A stretch of 64,000 nt of DNA from Geosiphon pyriformis (taxonomy: Eukaryota; Glomeromycota; Glomeromycetes; Archaeosporales; Geosiphonaceae). The translations under genes and the position numbers were made by a program. Under the pieces are notes generated by a model, which saw only the letters and a list, made by a program, of their open reading frames with translations, did no database searches and was not told the origin of the DNA. Numbering within the stretch: the stretch's first letter is position 1; the number at the start of each line of letters is the position of its first letter. The stretch lies in the NCBI GenBank assembly GCA_016748015.1, contig JAAOMT010000607.1, forward strand, positions 96,017-160,016, read 5' to 3'. Shown here one piece after another: positions 47,340 through 59,529 of the stretch.

Positions 47340-49620
47340 AAAATGCTCTTTGTCTTCTTAATTTTATTACCACAACTAGAGCAAAGAGTAAAAAAGCTGC
47401 ATCTAATATTTTTTCTGAGATATTTAATAAGATTTCAACCAAAAAAGCTCTCTCTGTTGTAGAAGCAACTAGATAGAACATTTTAGAAGCCTTCTTTTTA
47501 TTCAGTAATCATAAAAAGCTGTCTTTGATAACTACTAAAGCAACTTCTTCATCTTTGGCTGGTTTTTTATCAGTCAAAATTTTCTTAAAGAAACACACAT
47601 AGGTTAACCTTAGTGTTGCCTTTATCCCAACTAAAAGCCCAAAAGTTTTTAATAATAGACTAGTAAACAAGCTGGTCTTCCTCTTTTTAGCTTTAACATC
47701 TGGTGTTGCTAATACTATATCTTTAAAAAAAAATGATCAAAAAGACCAAAAGTTCAGAAAAGTAGGAGCAGTCATTTGTCTTTGCTATTGTTATACTAAA
47801 CTCTTTTGTGGTTTTTAATGAGATTTTAGATAAGATCTCTATAGTATCATCTGGTATGTTATCTAAGATAGGCCATAATCAATTACTGGCTGTATTGCCA
47901 AATTTGGTGCCTTTCAGCAGATCATTATTGGTTTTAGAAACAAATCAATTTTTTCCTGTTGGATCATCTGTTCTTGAGAACTGGGCTGACCAAATGGAAA
48001 CTGAATCATTCTCTTCTCTAGTTTCTGGTGCTGCTTCTGGTAGTGCTTGAGAAACTATTATTAGTTGTCAAAAATTTGCTGGGTGGATGGTCTCTACTTT
48101 GGTGCTTAGTGTTATTTTCAAAATCAAATTGGCTTATGTTAAGGCTGCTTTCCAGTCTGTACATGGTTTTTTGGGTGCTAAGTCTGTTTCAAAAGACAAT
48201 GTAAAGCTTTTTTATATAGAGTTTGTTTCTTAAAACTCTTTGGATGCTGTATTTTTGGTTGAGCTTACAGGTTCTATTTGTCTTATCACTCTTAAAATTG
48301 CCAAGTCTTTGGTGGTTTCTGAGTTTGACTCCCTTTTTGCTGCTATTGCATTATGTGATGTGTCTTTAAGTGTATCTATTGTTAATATTAAGTCAATTCT
48401 TAGTGTCTTTAATAAAGTTTCTTGTATTTAGATAAGACTTGCTGGTATTTGATAATATGTTGTTGTCTATTTTAAGAACTTGAATACTGTTATATCTGCT
48501 CTTAATCACTAGTTAGTTTTGGTGGGCAAAGATAATGTTCAGATCCTTCTCTTTGTAAATTAACAGAAAATAATTGTGTCTTATAATAGGTTCAAGGCCA
48601 AGTTGGTCAACTTTTCTCCTGGTTGTACTGCCTTTGAAATCAGTAATATGATTTTTTAGATTAATGGTTGGACTTGTTTTATTTCTTAGTTTCTTGATTC
48701 TGATTATTGTTTCTACTTTGCTCTAGTTATATTTAGTTTCTAAGCTAATTTGAATCTTGCTGTTGCCAAAACTGTTACACTAAGAAAGTGTTGTATCTGA
48801 TAGGAAACTCCTGGTTGTTGGTGTTGTTTTCAGTATCAAGAAATAGATTACTTGGCTGTGGACTGTAAAATTGTTTTACTTCTCTTTTCTAAGGCTCCCA
48901 AGATATTTAAACCATATTTTGTCAATTTTTTGTTTTATGCAAAGACATCTGTTTCTCCTGTTATGTCTGAATTTCCTTTTTTGGTGGCTTCTGTTTCTTT
49001 TATAACTGTTGTTAATCCTTTAATATCTTCTTAGTTAGCTGATCTAAAATCTGAATTGGTCAAGTTTTCTGTTTTGGTTAATTCTATTGTTAAGTCTGTT
49101 GGTTTTATGGTCAAAGTTTTTGAACAATTTGTTAATAGTAATCTGGTTTTGAATATTGTTCTTGGTCTTAAGGTCAATGAAGTTTTGGTTTACATAAGTA
49201 TCTTTAGTAAAGCTATTGATAAGTTGAAATGAGAAATGGTTGCTCTGAAAATTAAGTATGGCTTTGAGTCAGGTCCCCATGTGGGTTTGTTATCTTTTAA
49301 TGTTGATATGTTTTCTAATTTGATATTTTTTTGAGAACACAAATCTGTTGCTATAAAAGCTAATGTCTATAAAACAGCTGAGTGATTAGTTGAAATAATT
49401 GCTAATAGTGCTACATTATTTAAGATTATTCAAAAGATGTCTTTTTTGGATAAGTTTTCTTTTGATGCATTAATGTAGTATAGCCTAAATTGGCTTAAGT
49501 AACTGGTTATATATAGTAAGTACATGAATCATATTTAGCTCTGAATCACTTAGTTTGATCTTAATTTCTAAATGGTGGTTGGGCCATATTTGTTAAATTC
49601 ATAATAAAAAAAAATTTTTT
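47340..49620 (+). pseudogene. LINE-type retroelement ORF1 relic, best preserved copy
   Basis: A single plus-strand frame can be followed through many stops. It has a basic start (QRVKKAASNIFSEIFNKIS), a Ser/Thr/Leu-rich middle, a decayed CCHC zinc knuckle at about 48820-48870 (CCFQYQEIDYLAVDC, with the third Cys/His positions mutated), and a helical C-terminal part (LADLKSELVKFSVLVNSIVK). Most stops are TAG/TAA where Gln or Trp would fit. The relic ends at about 49600 with AATTCATAATAAAAAAAAA. No endonuclease or reverse transcriptase follows, so the ORF2 part is missing or lay elsewhere. Three other relics in the window belong to the same family. Confidence 0.68.
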
Positions 49621-50430
49621 AATATATTTATATTTATTATATATAATATAAACATCTTTTTTATAAAAAAATTGAGTTTTTTGATCATTGTTTTTCATAT
49701 AAAATGAATTTTAATATTGTTAAAATTACATATTGTTTTGTAAAATCTGTATTAGATTTATATTTATAATTATTATATGTTTTATAGTTGTTGTTTTTTG
49801 TATATATTTAATAATATATTATATATTACTTTAAACAAAAATATTATTTTTAAAAAATAATACTTAAAATTTTTGTCTGTTTTAAATAATACTAAAATTA
49901 TTATAAATAAAATTATAGATTTTATATATAGTTTAGATATAGCTTATTATAATAAAATATGATTAATTTAATAATAGTTCTATGTTTTTAATTGTTATTT
50001 TTGCTTTTTAATAGTATTGTAAAATTGCTTAAGATTATTAAAAAGTTTGGTATTTATTTTGATTTACATAAATTGTATATATTTTTCTTTAGTATTAATA
50101 AAAATTTTTTTGTTAAAATAGATCTGTAATATTATTTTAATTAATCTAAATAACTAGTTATATATAAAAAGTATATAATTTATATCTAGTTTAAACTATT
50201 TAGTTTAATGTATTATGTTAAGTAATATTTAGATTTTATTTAATAATAATAATAATAATAATAAAACATTTTTGGTAATATTAGCTACAATAAAATAATT
50301 TTTGTTTTTTATTTAATAATTTTTAATTTATTTATATTTATATAATTTAATTTTTCAATTTTTTTTAATTATTATTTTTTTTTTTACAAGATTTATTGAG
50401 TAAAATTTAATTGCTATCTAGTATATAAAA
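49621..50430. other. AT-rich region with a 3'-end fragment of the LINE family
   Basis: At 50140-50215 the words AACTAGTTATATATAAAAAGTA and TTTAAACTATTTAGTTTAATG repeat the 3' end seen at 49495-49560 and 35735-35800. It is followed by an (AAT)n run at 50238-50262. Confidence 0.6.
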
Positions 50431-51395
50431 CCAAATTAAGTGGCTTAAACTAAACATAACTTATACTCTTACTATATATAACTAGCTATTTAAACCAAAT
50501 AAAACAACACTATATACTAATATTAATACATACATTATTACTTAAACCAAAAAAAAAAGACATGATTTATGTTTACCAAAACTAACTGTAAAAGACTTAA
50601 TAATATCAAGCAACTGAATTATACTATCTAATAGCACTGATCTTATACTACAAGACAACTTTAATATTAAACTACCATTTTTAATCAATCTAGTCTTCTC
50701 TATATTTACCTTATAACTGGATTTTATTAATTACTTTTTAATATAGTGTGATTTTATTAAACATCTTATATACTTAATAACAGTAAAAGCAGCTTTTTTT
50801 TTCTATTAAAAATTTTAATAGTTTTTAAATACCAATTTCTTATTATAAACCCTTTATAAACTATTGTATAGAGGTTCACATCTAAGAAACACCTAGAAAG
50901 TGTTCACAAAACAACAAAAAAAGACAAATTATAAGCATTTGCCAAAGCAACCTATTGTATAAAAGTCTTAACCAAAATTTTATTCTAAATACTAACATCT
51001 TAAACACAAATAAACACATAATCTGATAATTCTACTTTATCACATAGCAAATACAGTATACCAGGATATTTTTTATTATATAATCTCTTTCTAATTATTA
51101 CTGACAACTGTTTATATACAGTTTTTATTATGTATATATACAAATTAACAGATTTTCTACTAGTAAATTCAGAAAACATGTGTAAATTAAGATGTCAAAC
51201 CTTTATATTAGTCATTCAATCTACTTTTTTAATTAATTTACTTAGAATTATATCATAGTCAAAGTTATTTTTCTATTAAACTTAACAAATAGATCTAAAT
51301 AAATTCCAAACAAAATAACATATATTATCAGATACAACTGTGTTTTTAGTCATTAAAAAACATTTCTGTACTCTTTTTAATAAAGAAAAAGGTGA
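50431..51395 (-). pseudogene. LINE-family relic, minus strand, cut by the LTR retrotransposon
   Basis: The left edge 50435-50510 is the reverse complement of the LINE 3' end at 49480-49560, so the relic reads leftwards. Its body has no usable frame. The LTR retrotransposon begins at 51396, and similar AT-degraded minus-strand sequence resumes after 62254, so the two parts are probably one element split by the insertion. Confidence 0.5.
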
Positions 51396-52236
51396 TGTTA
51401 CTTATAAAAAAATAGTAGACCAATAAGCGAGTAGTAGTTAGCACATGAGCATATTGCTCAGCAATGTGGAACAATGTTAAAAATCATGGCACATTGCTCA
51501 GCAATATAGAGCAATGTCAGAAATCATGGCACATTACTCAGCAATATGGAACAATGTTAAAAAGATATGACATATTGCTCAGCAATGTGAGCATTGCTTG
51601 GAAAATTATAGCACATTGCTCAAGAATGTGAGCAATCTTATAGAACCCAAATTATGTATATATAGCAATAGTGCTAGAAATAGAAAGAACAGAATTCATC
51701 AGTTAAAAACCTTTCACATTACAAATATCAATAAATAATTATTCATTATCTCAATTCACTTTCCACTATTAACATTTCATGTTGATAGTAATTGATACTT
51801 AACCCCACTGGAACAATAGCTCTTGATTACAGCTATTGACAGAATACTAATTTGTGTATTGCCTTGGCTCATTTTTTTATTTTTTTTCTTTTATTTTTTT
51901 TTTTCTTTGATTTTATTATTGTGTACTAATCAATTGAGAATTAAAGCACTGAGACACAGACATTATAGTGACTGGTAAAAAACCTGTGAAACAAGGGTAG
52001 AACACTCATAGATTTGAGGATAGCTTACCAGGAGGATTACCAGTCACCACGCTGAGAAAAAAATTTGATGAAACTGCGGTTTTAGAAAGCTATAGATAAA
52101 ACCATCAATTAAATTTCTGTCCATTATACAAAGAACTCTACAACAAAACCTTCAGATATCAACACCAGAATACCAACCAAGCACCACATTACAGATTTGT
52201 TATTTGATTTGAGACCCCAAATAATTATCTGTAACA
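51396..52236 (+). repeat. 5' LTR, 841 bp
   Basis: Starts TGTTACTTATAA and ends ATCTGTAACA. The promoter side holds an array of hairpin-forming words, followed by TATATATAGCAATAG (about 51657), a likely TATA box, and a T-rich stretch at 51870-51915. Confidence 0.95.
51448..51640. repeat. palindrome array in the LTR U3 region
   Basis: Five spaced copies of a near-perfect palindrome of the type CATTGCTCAGCAATG, about 40-50 bp apart, with GGAACAATGTTA-like spacers. The 3' LTR has the same array (61455-61655). Each unit could form a 7-bp stem with a single-base loop. Confidence 0.85.
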
Positions 52237-52256
52237 TTTGGTGCTCCCTGTGAGGT
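52237..52256 (+). promoter_or_regulatory. primer-binding site
   Basis: Directly after the 5' LTR, TTTGGTGCTCCCTGTGAGG. Its complement ends in ..GGAGCACCA, as expected for the 3' end of a tRNA carrying CCA. I cannot name the tRNA. Confidence 0.7.
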
Positions 52257-52298
52257 ATAATTCTACAGAGAACCAGCACCAATAACATCATTCAAACA

Positions 52299-54440
52299 GT
52301 GGCAGAATCTGAAAAAATAGAAACAAACCACTTAGGATTTGTGAAATCTTTATTCCAATACTATCATACTCATCTTGGATTAACAAATAATAGTTGGCCA
52401 ACAAAATCAGCTTTTAATTGCTACATCAACAAAAGAATAGTATATCACTTAGGAGGCCAAGAAAATCCAGAATCTGTCTTCAACAACTTCTTTAGTGAAT
52501 TGCTTCAAAGCACCACTTTTCCATAAAACTACCTATTTGCACCCCTAATTACAGAAATAAACAGAGAAATTGAAAAATACACCAAACAGAGATTTCCTAT
52601 TACTTTTGCAAACAAAAGCAAAAGAAGACTACAAACACCAGCAAGAACACCAAAGCAAATTCAACTACCCACTTGGAAGAAACAAAGGTTTGATTCACCT
52701 GCTAATCCATCATATTATTACACACCCAGAAGCACTATCAATATAATAAACACAGCTACAACAAGTACGACAATACCATTAAACAAAATCCCATTCCAAA
52801 GTAAACAAAAGAAAGCAGAGTTATTAGGAACATACAGTGATTATTTCGAGAGATTTAAATTACAATCTTCAATGCCATCAGAAATTCAATCACCACCACC
52901 ACAACCAGATTTCAGAGCTGTTAGTCCTTGGGAAATAACTAACTCCAAGAAAAAAAAAAGTAGTGATCAGGAAATCAATAAGCAAAACCTGATCCTAGAA
53001 AACTCAGAAATTAAAACTCTGGAAAATCAAAATAATCAAAACTCTGACATAATTAATCAACACTTATCTTCAGTAATTGTGATCAATCCACTAAACGCCG
53101 AACAGCAACAACAGCCATAACCACTACCTCAACAAATCCAGCAGCAACTACAACAACAACCAATGGCTTATGCTCCAATTGCCAAAATTGAGAAATTTAC
53201 TGGTGAAGAAGATGATGCCCAAGTATGGCTTAACAATATGGAAAAAGCCATTGCAGCCAATGGATGGAATGATAACAGAGCTCTTTAAGCAATACCTTAT
53301 TTTCTATAGAATACTGCCGACTTGTGATATCAGAGTTTAGCTGTTAAACTTCAAACATTCCAGAAATTTAAAACTGTATTTCTGGGATATTTCAGTAATA
53401 ATAACAGCATTAATCACTTAGCCAACATTTTCACCACAATTAAACAGGGAGAAACTGAAGCAGTTATCACTTACTTGGGATGTTTCTACAGAAATTTGCA
53501 CCAAATTCAAGCAATTCAAGCTGACTATTTTACAGCACCTCAGATTCTAAACCAGTTCATCTGTGGATTGTGTAATAGTCTTCTTTAGTGCATACATCTA
53601 ATGCACCCACAAACTTTCCAAAATGCTGTCACAAATACCAGAGATTTCGAATCAGCAGAACTCGAGACAAGCCATGTCCAAACCATTAATCTAGTGATAA
53701 ATGGATCATCTGAATTGGATTTCAAATTGAAACAATTCAGTGATTCAATTAATCAGAAATTGGAAGAATACTTAGCTAATAATCACGCAATTTATCAACC
53801 ACCAAAATAACACAATAATTCAGGAAACATGAATTATTTCCAAAATCAGTTACATCTATCATCATCTCCAAATCAGCTGTGACAACAAGAGACACATGTC
53901 TGTCATAACTGTGATAAACAAAGCCACATTAGAGCCAACTGCCAATTTTATAATAATAACTAACAATCAGGAAATCAATATCAAAACCCTGATCACCAGT
54001 TTCCAACTCCAAGTTACCAATCCAATCTAGCACTATATCAACCGACTTACCTGCCAATGATACAACAGCTGATATATCAACCACCCGTATATCAACCTCC
54101 AGTTTATCAACCACAGCCACCAATAATATATCAACCACCACAGCCACAAATAATTTATCAGACACCCACAGTTCAAATACTGTTATCAAACTCAGCTCAA
54201 ATAACATCAGAAAACCCTAGGTCAAGAGTCACCCAAAACTGGAGATCGGTAATAGTTGTTCATCAACCAATTTCCAGTTTATCCAACCAGCTGTCAGGAC
54301 CATGACAGTGGAATTCGGGAACTGGGTATATTCAAAATCCGAGTTTCCAGAACTATTTAAGTCTTTTAGTTATCCCAGAAAATGCCCAACCCAATAATCC
54401 AGAAACCAACCAAAAATAATCACTTACCAACAACATACCT
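52299..54440 (+). pseudogene. gag polyprotein of the LTR retrotransposon
   Basis: The frame is readable throughout with several stops. A capsid-like part starts at 53163 (IEKFTGEEDDAQVWLNNME, typical of retrotransposon gag) and continues through three stops in 53280-53340, at positions where Gln or Trp fit. A CCHC zinc knuckle at 53901-53942 (CHNCDKQSHIRANC) is intact. Behind it lies a repeated Tyr/Gln/Pro region (YQPPVYQPPVYQPQPP, 54072-54150). The N-terminal 230 codons (52299-53120) are Asn/Gln/Lys-rich. Gag would form the particle and bind RNA. The start is uncertain because the first in-frame codon is GTG, not ATG. Confidence 0.85.
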
Positions 54441-54473
54441 CTAGCTACCATTACCAATGACAAATCATTAGCA

Positions 54474-54860
54474 GTGATTTTTCTGTTTGAACTCGAGGAA
54501 ACCACACCAGTCTTATTATTCAGTGGAACCACTCTTGATACCAAACCAATTACCACCATATATACTAACATAAAAGTTGATGGCCATATCATCAAACTGA
54601 TCCTAAACAGTGGATCAGCTGGCAGCATTATCACAAAACAACTCATGGACCAATTAGGTCACCAAGTTGATTGAGCTGCCAGCACATAAATCATTACAGC
54701 TAATGAAGTAACCAAAACTCCAATTAGCAAAATTAATAACTTCCCTATAGAAGTCAATGGCATCATTGTGCCAATCAAGGTATTAGTCATAGAAGCCATG
54801 CAATACCAAGCACTTGTTGGAAATGACTGGCTGTCCAAAATTCATGCAACCCTTGATTAG
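54474..54860 (+). pseudogene. retropepsin-like aspartic protease
   Basis: VDGHIIKLILNSGSAGSIIT at about 54576-54640, followed by LVGNDWLSKIHATLD. The active-site triplet should read Asp-Ser/Thr-Gly but is Asn-Ser-Gly (AAC at 54606-54608), which a G-to-A change in the Asp codon explains. Stops at 54672-54674 and 54855-54857 also look like Trp or Gln codons changed. The protease would have cleaved gag-pol. Confidence 0.85.
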
Positions 54861-55475
54861 AACATGCAAGAGCTCCAACTCAGCCAGAACAGTCAACACA
54901 CATGAGTACCAGCCACGTATGGCCATTTCAAAACTCTTAACATGCTAGCACCTCTTATCGAATTTAATGAAAAAAAAGAGAAACTCACCTGGGAAGCTTA
55001 TCAAGTGTTCTGGGCTAATGAAGATCACAACAAACTACTGTCTATACTCTCTTGGGACAACAACAGCAAAGGAAAACAAAAGGAGACTGAACTTACCTGA
55101 AATGCCAACCAAAACTGGAAAAATAACAACAATACAAACAAACTACCAAGCTAAGAATAGGAAAAAAATAATAAGAAGAAGGAAGAAAACCTACCCAAAG
55201 AAATCACTGCCACAGAAGAAATAACTAGTAGCTGGAAAAAAGAATACTCCCAAGAACTGATAAAAGAGCCACTATATATTTTTCTCAAATGCAAGGACTA
55301 TAGAAAGAAACTGTCTTTTATGGGAGCTTGAGTTGCACCAAATGAAGATTACTGGATGCGAACTCACTACTATTGTAAGCCTTGTCACTGCAAATGCTAT
55401 GACTACCCAAAAAGGCAAGACAAATAAGAAAATGAACCATGTTTCACTTATGGCAAACAACTACTTGATAAAGGA

Positions 55476-56569
55476 ATGTGGAACAACATTCCTGGGCAAG
55501 GAGGAACATGCGATGCTTTGTGCCAATACATAATCCTCATTAGTGACTGGGTAAGTCATGGTATGCCAATAACTGCAGCCTGGCACCATGCAATATTTTG
55601 CTTGGACAGTTACCCACATAACAAAGATGAGATTTGGTGGATGGTGAATGCAAAAATAGAGGGTGCTACACTTAGCAAAATATTGAAAATCAAGAACAAC
55701 TCTCCAGAGCCAGTTAATATTGTTCTGATTCCCAACCCAGATGCTTTTTTGGACCTGGAAGCAGACCCAAAAGAATTTCATAAGCACTACCAAAATTTGG
55801 CACCAACAAGAGAGGAACAAGAGCAACAGTTGGAAGAAATCAACACTCGACTATGTGATCATTGTTTGATTCCCTGTGACTTTCAATATTGTAATGAGTG
55901 TAACTTCATTTACAACCCATCAATCTGCATAATCTACACAATCTCAGAGGAAAAAAAACCAATCAGTAGCTGCACATCGGAATCAGAATCAAATTTCAAT
56001 TCCAATTCAAACTCTGACAATGAAGATGATAAAAACAATGGTTCCAGCTCTGCTCCAATTAGTAACAAAAATTATGACAATTCAAACTCCGATTCATATC
56101 TTGAAACATTTATTGTGTTTTCTAACCTCACCAAGAAACAGGAACTTAAATGGTTTAGCAATAATAGCAAAGGTATCATGTCAGAACATGTGCATAATAC
56201 TAATACAGAGTTTGATCTGAGATATTTAGGAAAAAATCCCATCAAATTGGAACCACATTTGCACACTTGCATTAATCTGAAAATAGCACTGGAAATTCTA
56301 GCAACAACAATGGTTCAACTAGCATTCAGGAGTAGTTTAGTGAAAAAAAAAATTAACATCAGAGGAGGAATAATTGATGCAGGATATGTAGGAAATATCA
56401 TTGTTATGCTACAAAATGATTCAAAAAAAGCATATATCATAGATCTAAATGAAAAGATAACACAGACAATATTCTTACCTCTAGTGAAAATAGCACAGTT
56501 AGTATCAGTGAAAAACAGGGAAGAATTAGGGATTACTGCTAGAAAAATACAGAGATTTGAATTCATGGT
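55476..56569 (+). CDS. dUTPase-containing pol segment (open for 364 codons)
   Basis: The longest open frame of the element. Residues 1-120 (MWNNIPGQGGTCDALCQY.., a Cys/Trp-rich module) are of unknown function and end in LAPTREEQEQQLEEIN. Next comes a Cys cluster (LCDHCLIPCDFQYCNECNFIY) and a Ser/Asn/Asp-rich linker. Residues about 245-366 are a trimeric-type dUTPase: EFDLRY (motif 1), FRSSLVKK (motif 2), GGIIDAGYVGNI (motif 3 with the catalytic Asp), VKIAQLV (motif 4) and ARKIQRFEF in place of the Gly-rich motif 5. dUTPases hydrolyse dUTP and keep uracil out of new DNA, useful for reverse transcription. Motif 5 has lost its glycines by apparent G-to-A changes, so activity is doubtful. The stop comes from the inserted solo LTR. 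Confidence 0.85.
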
Positions 56570-57453
56570 ATTATAAATGATTATTTCTACTGTTGAATTA
56601 AATAACAAACTCGTAACTTGGTGCTCAAAAGCTACTTCCATTGAGGCTGTTCTGAAGGTACTGTATTTGAAGGTTTTGGTGGATTTGAAAGTTTTTGTTT
56701 AGTCCTTTGTATAATGGACAGAGATTCAATAGTGTTGATAGTAGATATATTTTTCAAGAGTTTTCCCAATTTCTTTCTCAGCATAATGGCCAGATTTAGT
56801 CTGGTAGTCGTGCCCTTCTGGTAAGCTATCCGATAATATATAAAATCCTACCTGTATTTCTGGATCTTTTACCAGGCTATCCTTGACATCAATAACTCAG
56901 TGCTTAATCTTTTTATTCAATTAGTATACAACAACAAAATCAAAGAAAGAAAAGAAAAGAAATAAAAAAAAAATAATGAAAGCAAAGAAATAAGCCAAGA
57001 CAATTTGCAGATTATTATCCTGTTAATAGCCATGATCAAGAGCTATTGTTCCAGTGTGATTAAGTATCAATTATTATCAACATGAAGGGTTGATAGTGGG
57101 GAGTGGATTTGAGATATGAAATAATTATTTATTTGATGATTGTGTTTCTAAGTTAAGGATTCTGTGGTATCGATTCTGTTTTTTCTGTTTTTAACACTAC
57201 TGCTATATATATATAATTGAAATTCCTCAATTCCTCGATTCTTCACGACAGGAATCTTGGAATTCCTGGAATCCTGCAATTCCTTTGAGAGGAATCCTGG
57301 AATTCTGGAATCCTGCAATTCCTCGTTGGGAATCCTGAAATTCCTGGAATCCTGCAATTTCTGAGAGGAATCCTGGAATTCCACATTTACTATGCTTACT
57401 TCTAATTGGCTAATAATTATGCTAATATATTTTTTATATTTCTATGAGTAACA
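56570..57453 (-). mobile_element. solo LTR of a related family nested in pol, reverse orientation
   Basis: On the minus strand it starts TGTTACTCATAGAAATA and ends TTTATAATA. The middle (56870-57110) is clearly homologous to LTR positions 51700-51960, with CACTGGAACAATAGCTCTTG shared. In place of the CATTGCTCAGCAATG array it has GGAATTCC-based palindromes (57220-57385). It sits exactly between dUTPase motif 5 and the continuation RIDIPINMAEEE, so it is an insertion. No clean target duplication is seen. Confidence 0.85.
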
Positions 57454-57454
57454 A

Positions 57455-58620
57455 CAGATAGAATAGATATACCTATTAATATGGCAGAGGAAGAAATTAT
57501 TTACAAAAGAAAAATTATCTCGATTCATCAAACAATTTCTATTCTACCATATGATCAGTACATGTTAGCCATAAAAAGGGAAGTAAAGAATCAAGCTCAG
57601 TTGTTTGAAACAGAAACCACCATTTGTAAATCAAGAGAGATTGGATTCACTAATTTCTATATATCAGCCAAAAGCCCCAAAAATATCAAAATTTCCATCT
57701 ACAACACAACTGGAAATGTCATTGAGATATCAAAAGGAACCATTATTGGATATTTAACCACCAAAGTTGAGGATCAACCACCAAACAATATTTCAGACTT
57801 TCCACAGCTTTGTGGATATGTGGATATTACATTACAAACTATCTATGGATGAAGTGAATGTTATTTGCTCCAACCAAAACAATTGGAACAGATAAACATG
57901 GAGAATCTAGATCCACTCCAACAGATGCAACTAAAGATGTTACTCAACAATTTTAATGACATCTTTGCAAGTGAAAATAAATTTGGCCATACCAATATCA
58001 TCTAGCATTAGATCAAAACTGAAGATACAATGCCAATTAAACAAGAAGCATACAAAGTGCCACCAGCCAACCATGAGATCATTTGTCAAGAAATTAACTG
58101 AATGCTTGACAATAGGCTAATTCAACTATTAATGAGCCCATAATTATTACCAGTGATACTAGTCCAAAAGAAGAATGGAAAAATCTATTTCTGTGTGGAT
58201 TATCAGAAACTGAATAAAATGACTAAAGATAATAGCTATCCAACTCCAAAGATTCAAGAACTATTCAATGCTTTTGGAGAAAATAAATGGTTCTCAATAT
58301 TAGATCTAAACAGTGGTTACTGACAAGTAGCCATGAATTCAGCTGACAAAGAAAAGACAGCATTTATAATAAGAGAAGGAATTTCGAATTTGAAGTCATG
58401 CCATTTGGCTTGATGAATGCTCCAGCCACATCTCAATGACTCATGGAAATTGTCTATATTGGATTACTATGGAAATCAGTAGTTGTATATTTAAATGACA
58501 CCAATGTGTTCTCAAAAACATTTGATGATTATCTGCATTATCTTTAACAAGTGTTTGAAAGACTAAGAAGAGCTGGATTGAAACTAAATGCGACCAAATG
58601 TTTCTTTGAAAAAACTGAAC
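57455..58620 (+). pseudogene. pol linker and reverse transcriptase of the LTR retrotransposon
   Basis: 57481-57852 is open (MAEEEIIYKRK.. to DITLQTIYG). It contains a segment TTGNVIEISKGTIIGYLT resembling the region between protease and RT in related elements. The RT follows with stops: LLNNFNDIFASENKFG, KIYFCVDYQKLNKM, WFSILDLNSGY, VMPFGLMNAPA and VVVYLND at about 58480-58500. The catalytic box should be YLDD but reads YLND, again explained by G-to-A. A frame shift occurs near 58380. Confidence 0.9.
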
Positions 58621-59183
58621 TCAAGTTTTTGGGACATAAGGTGAACAAAAACAGAATCAAAACAGATCCAGACAAGATTGAAGTTGTCAAAAACTTTCCA
58701 GTACCAAATAATCTTACAAAATTGAGAGCATTCTTGGGATTTGCTGGATACTACCACCACTTTATTAAGAACTTTTCCAAAATAACTCAACTACTACATC
58801 AACTTCAAACAAAAAATATGAAGTATAAATGGACCAAAGCTCAACAAGAAACATTTAACACATTAAGAAGAAAGCTTATCCAAGCTCTAGTGTTGATGTA
58901 TCCAGACCATGACAAACTATTTATAATCATCACTGATGCATCAAGTTAAGCATTGAGAGCAGTACTATCACAGAAAGAACCAGATAGAAGAGAACATCCA
59001 GTAGCTTATCCCAGTAGAAGCTTAAGTCCAGCTGAAAAAAATTATGGAACTTCAGCATTAAAACACTTAGCTATCTATTGGGCTGTCACCAAATGGAAAA
59101 AATATTTGAGCCAAAAGTTTGATGTTTACACCAATCACAAAAGATTAACTTCAATCCAGAAACAGAAATTTGGAGATGATTAA
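58551..59183 (+). pseudogene. RT thumb/connection and RNase H
   Basis: 58551-58949 is open: ELKFLGHKVNKNRIKTDPDK, LRAFLGFAGYYHHFIKNFSK and YKWTKAQQETFNTLRRKL lead into RNase H (FIIITDASS, stop, ALRAVLSQKEPDRREHPVAY, LSPAEKNYGTSALKHLAIYW, YTNHKRLTSIQ). The first catalytic Asp of RNase H is present (TDASS). The later Asp in the usual TDHKAL motif has become Asn (TNHKRL), as expected from G-to-A. One stop (58947-58949) separates the two frames without a frameshift. Confidence 0.9.
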
Positions 59184-59529
59184 TATGCCAAATAGAAAAA
59201 GAACTTTCACCATTTAATTATACAGTACATTATAAAAAGGGAAAAGACAATGGAAATACTAATGGACTGTCACAAATGAGACAAATCTAAAAACATTTCA
59301 ACCCAAAAATATAACAAAAGATGAATACACAAAAATACCAACAACTCTAACATTATATAAATACCCAAATTGTTCAAGGAGAAATTATCTCAAAAAGAAC
59401 AAAAGAACATAAAACAACAATCAAAATATTTTATCAACTATTAAAATATACTTTATTAAAAGAACAGAAGAAATCCAGATTAACTAATCAGAGTAATTAC
59501 AGAACCAGAAAAAGAGACAATATTATTCA

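Noticed and set aside
51448-51640. Evenly spaced palindromic repeats as a CRISPR array
   Set aside because: They are inside an LTR, spacers are themselves related, and the same array recurs in the 3' LTR.
56577-57480. A separate gene between the dUTPase and RT regions
   Set aside because: The whole stretch aligns in reverse to an LTR, so it is a nested insertion.
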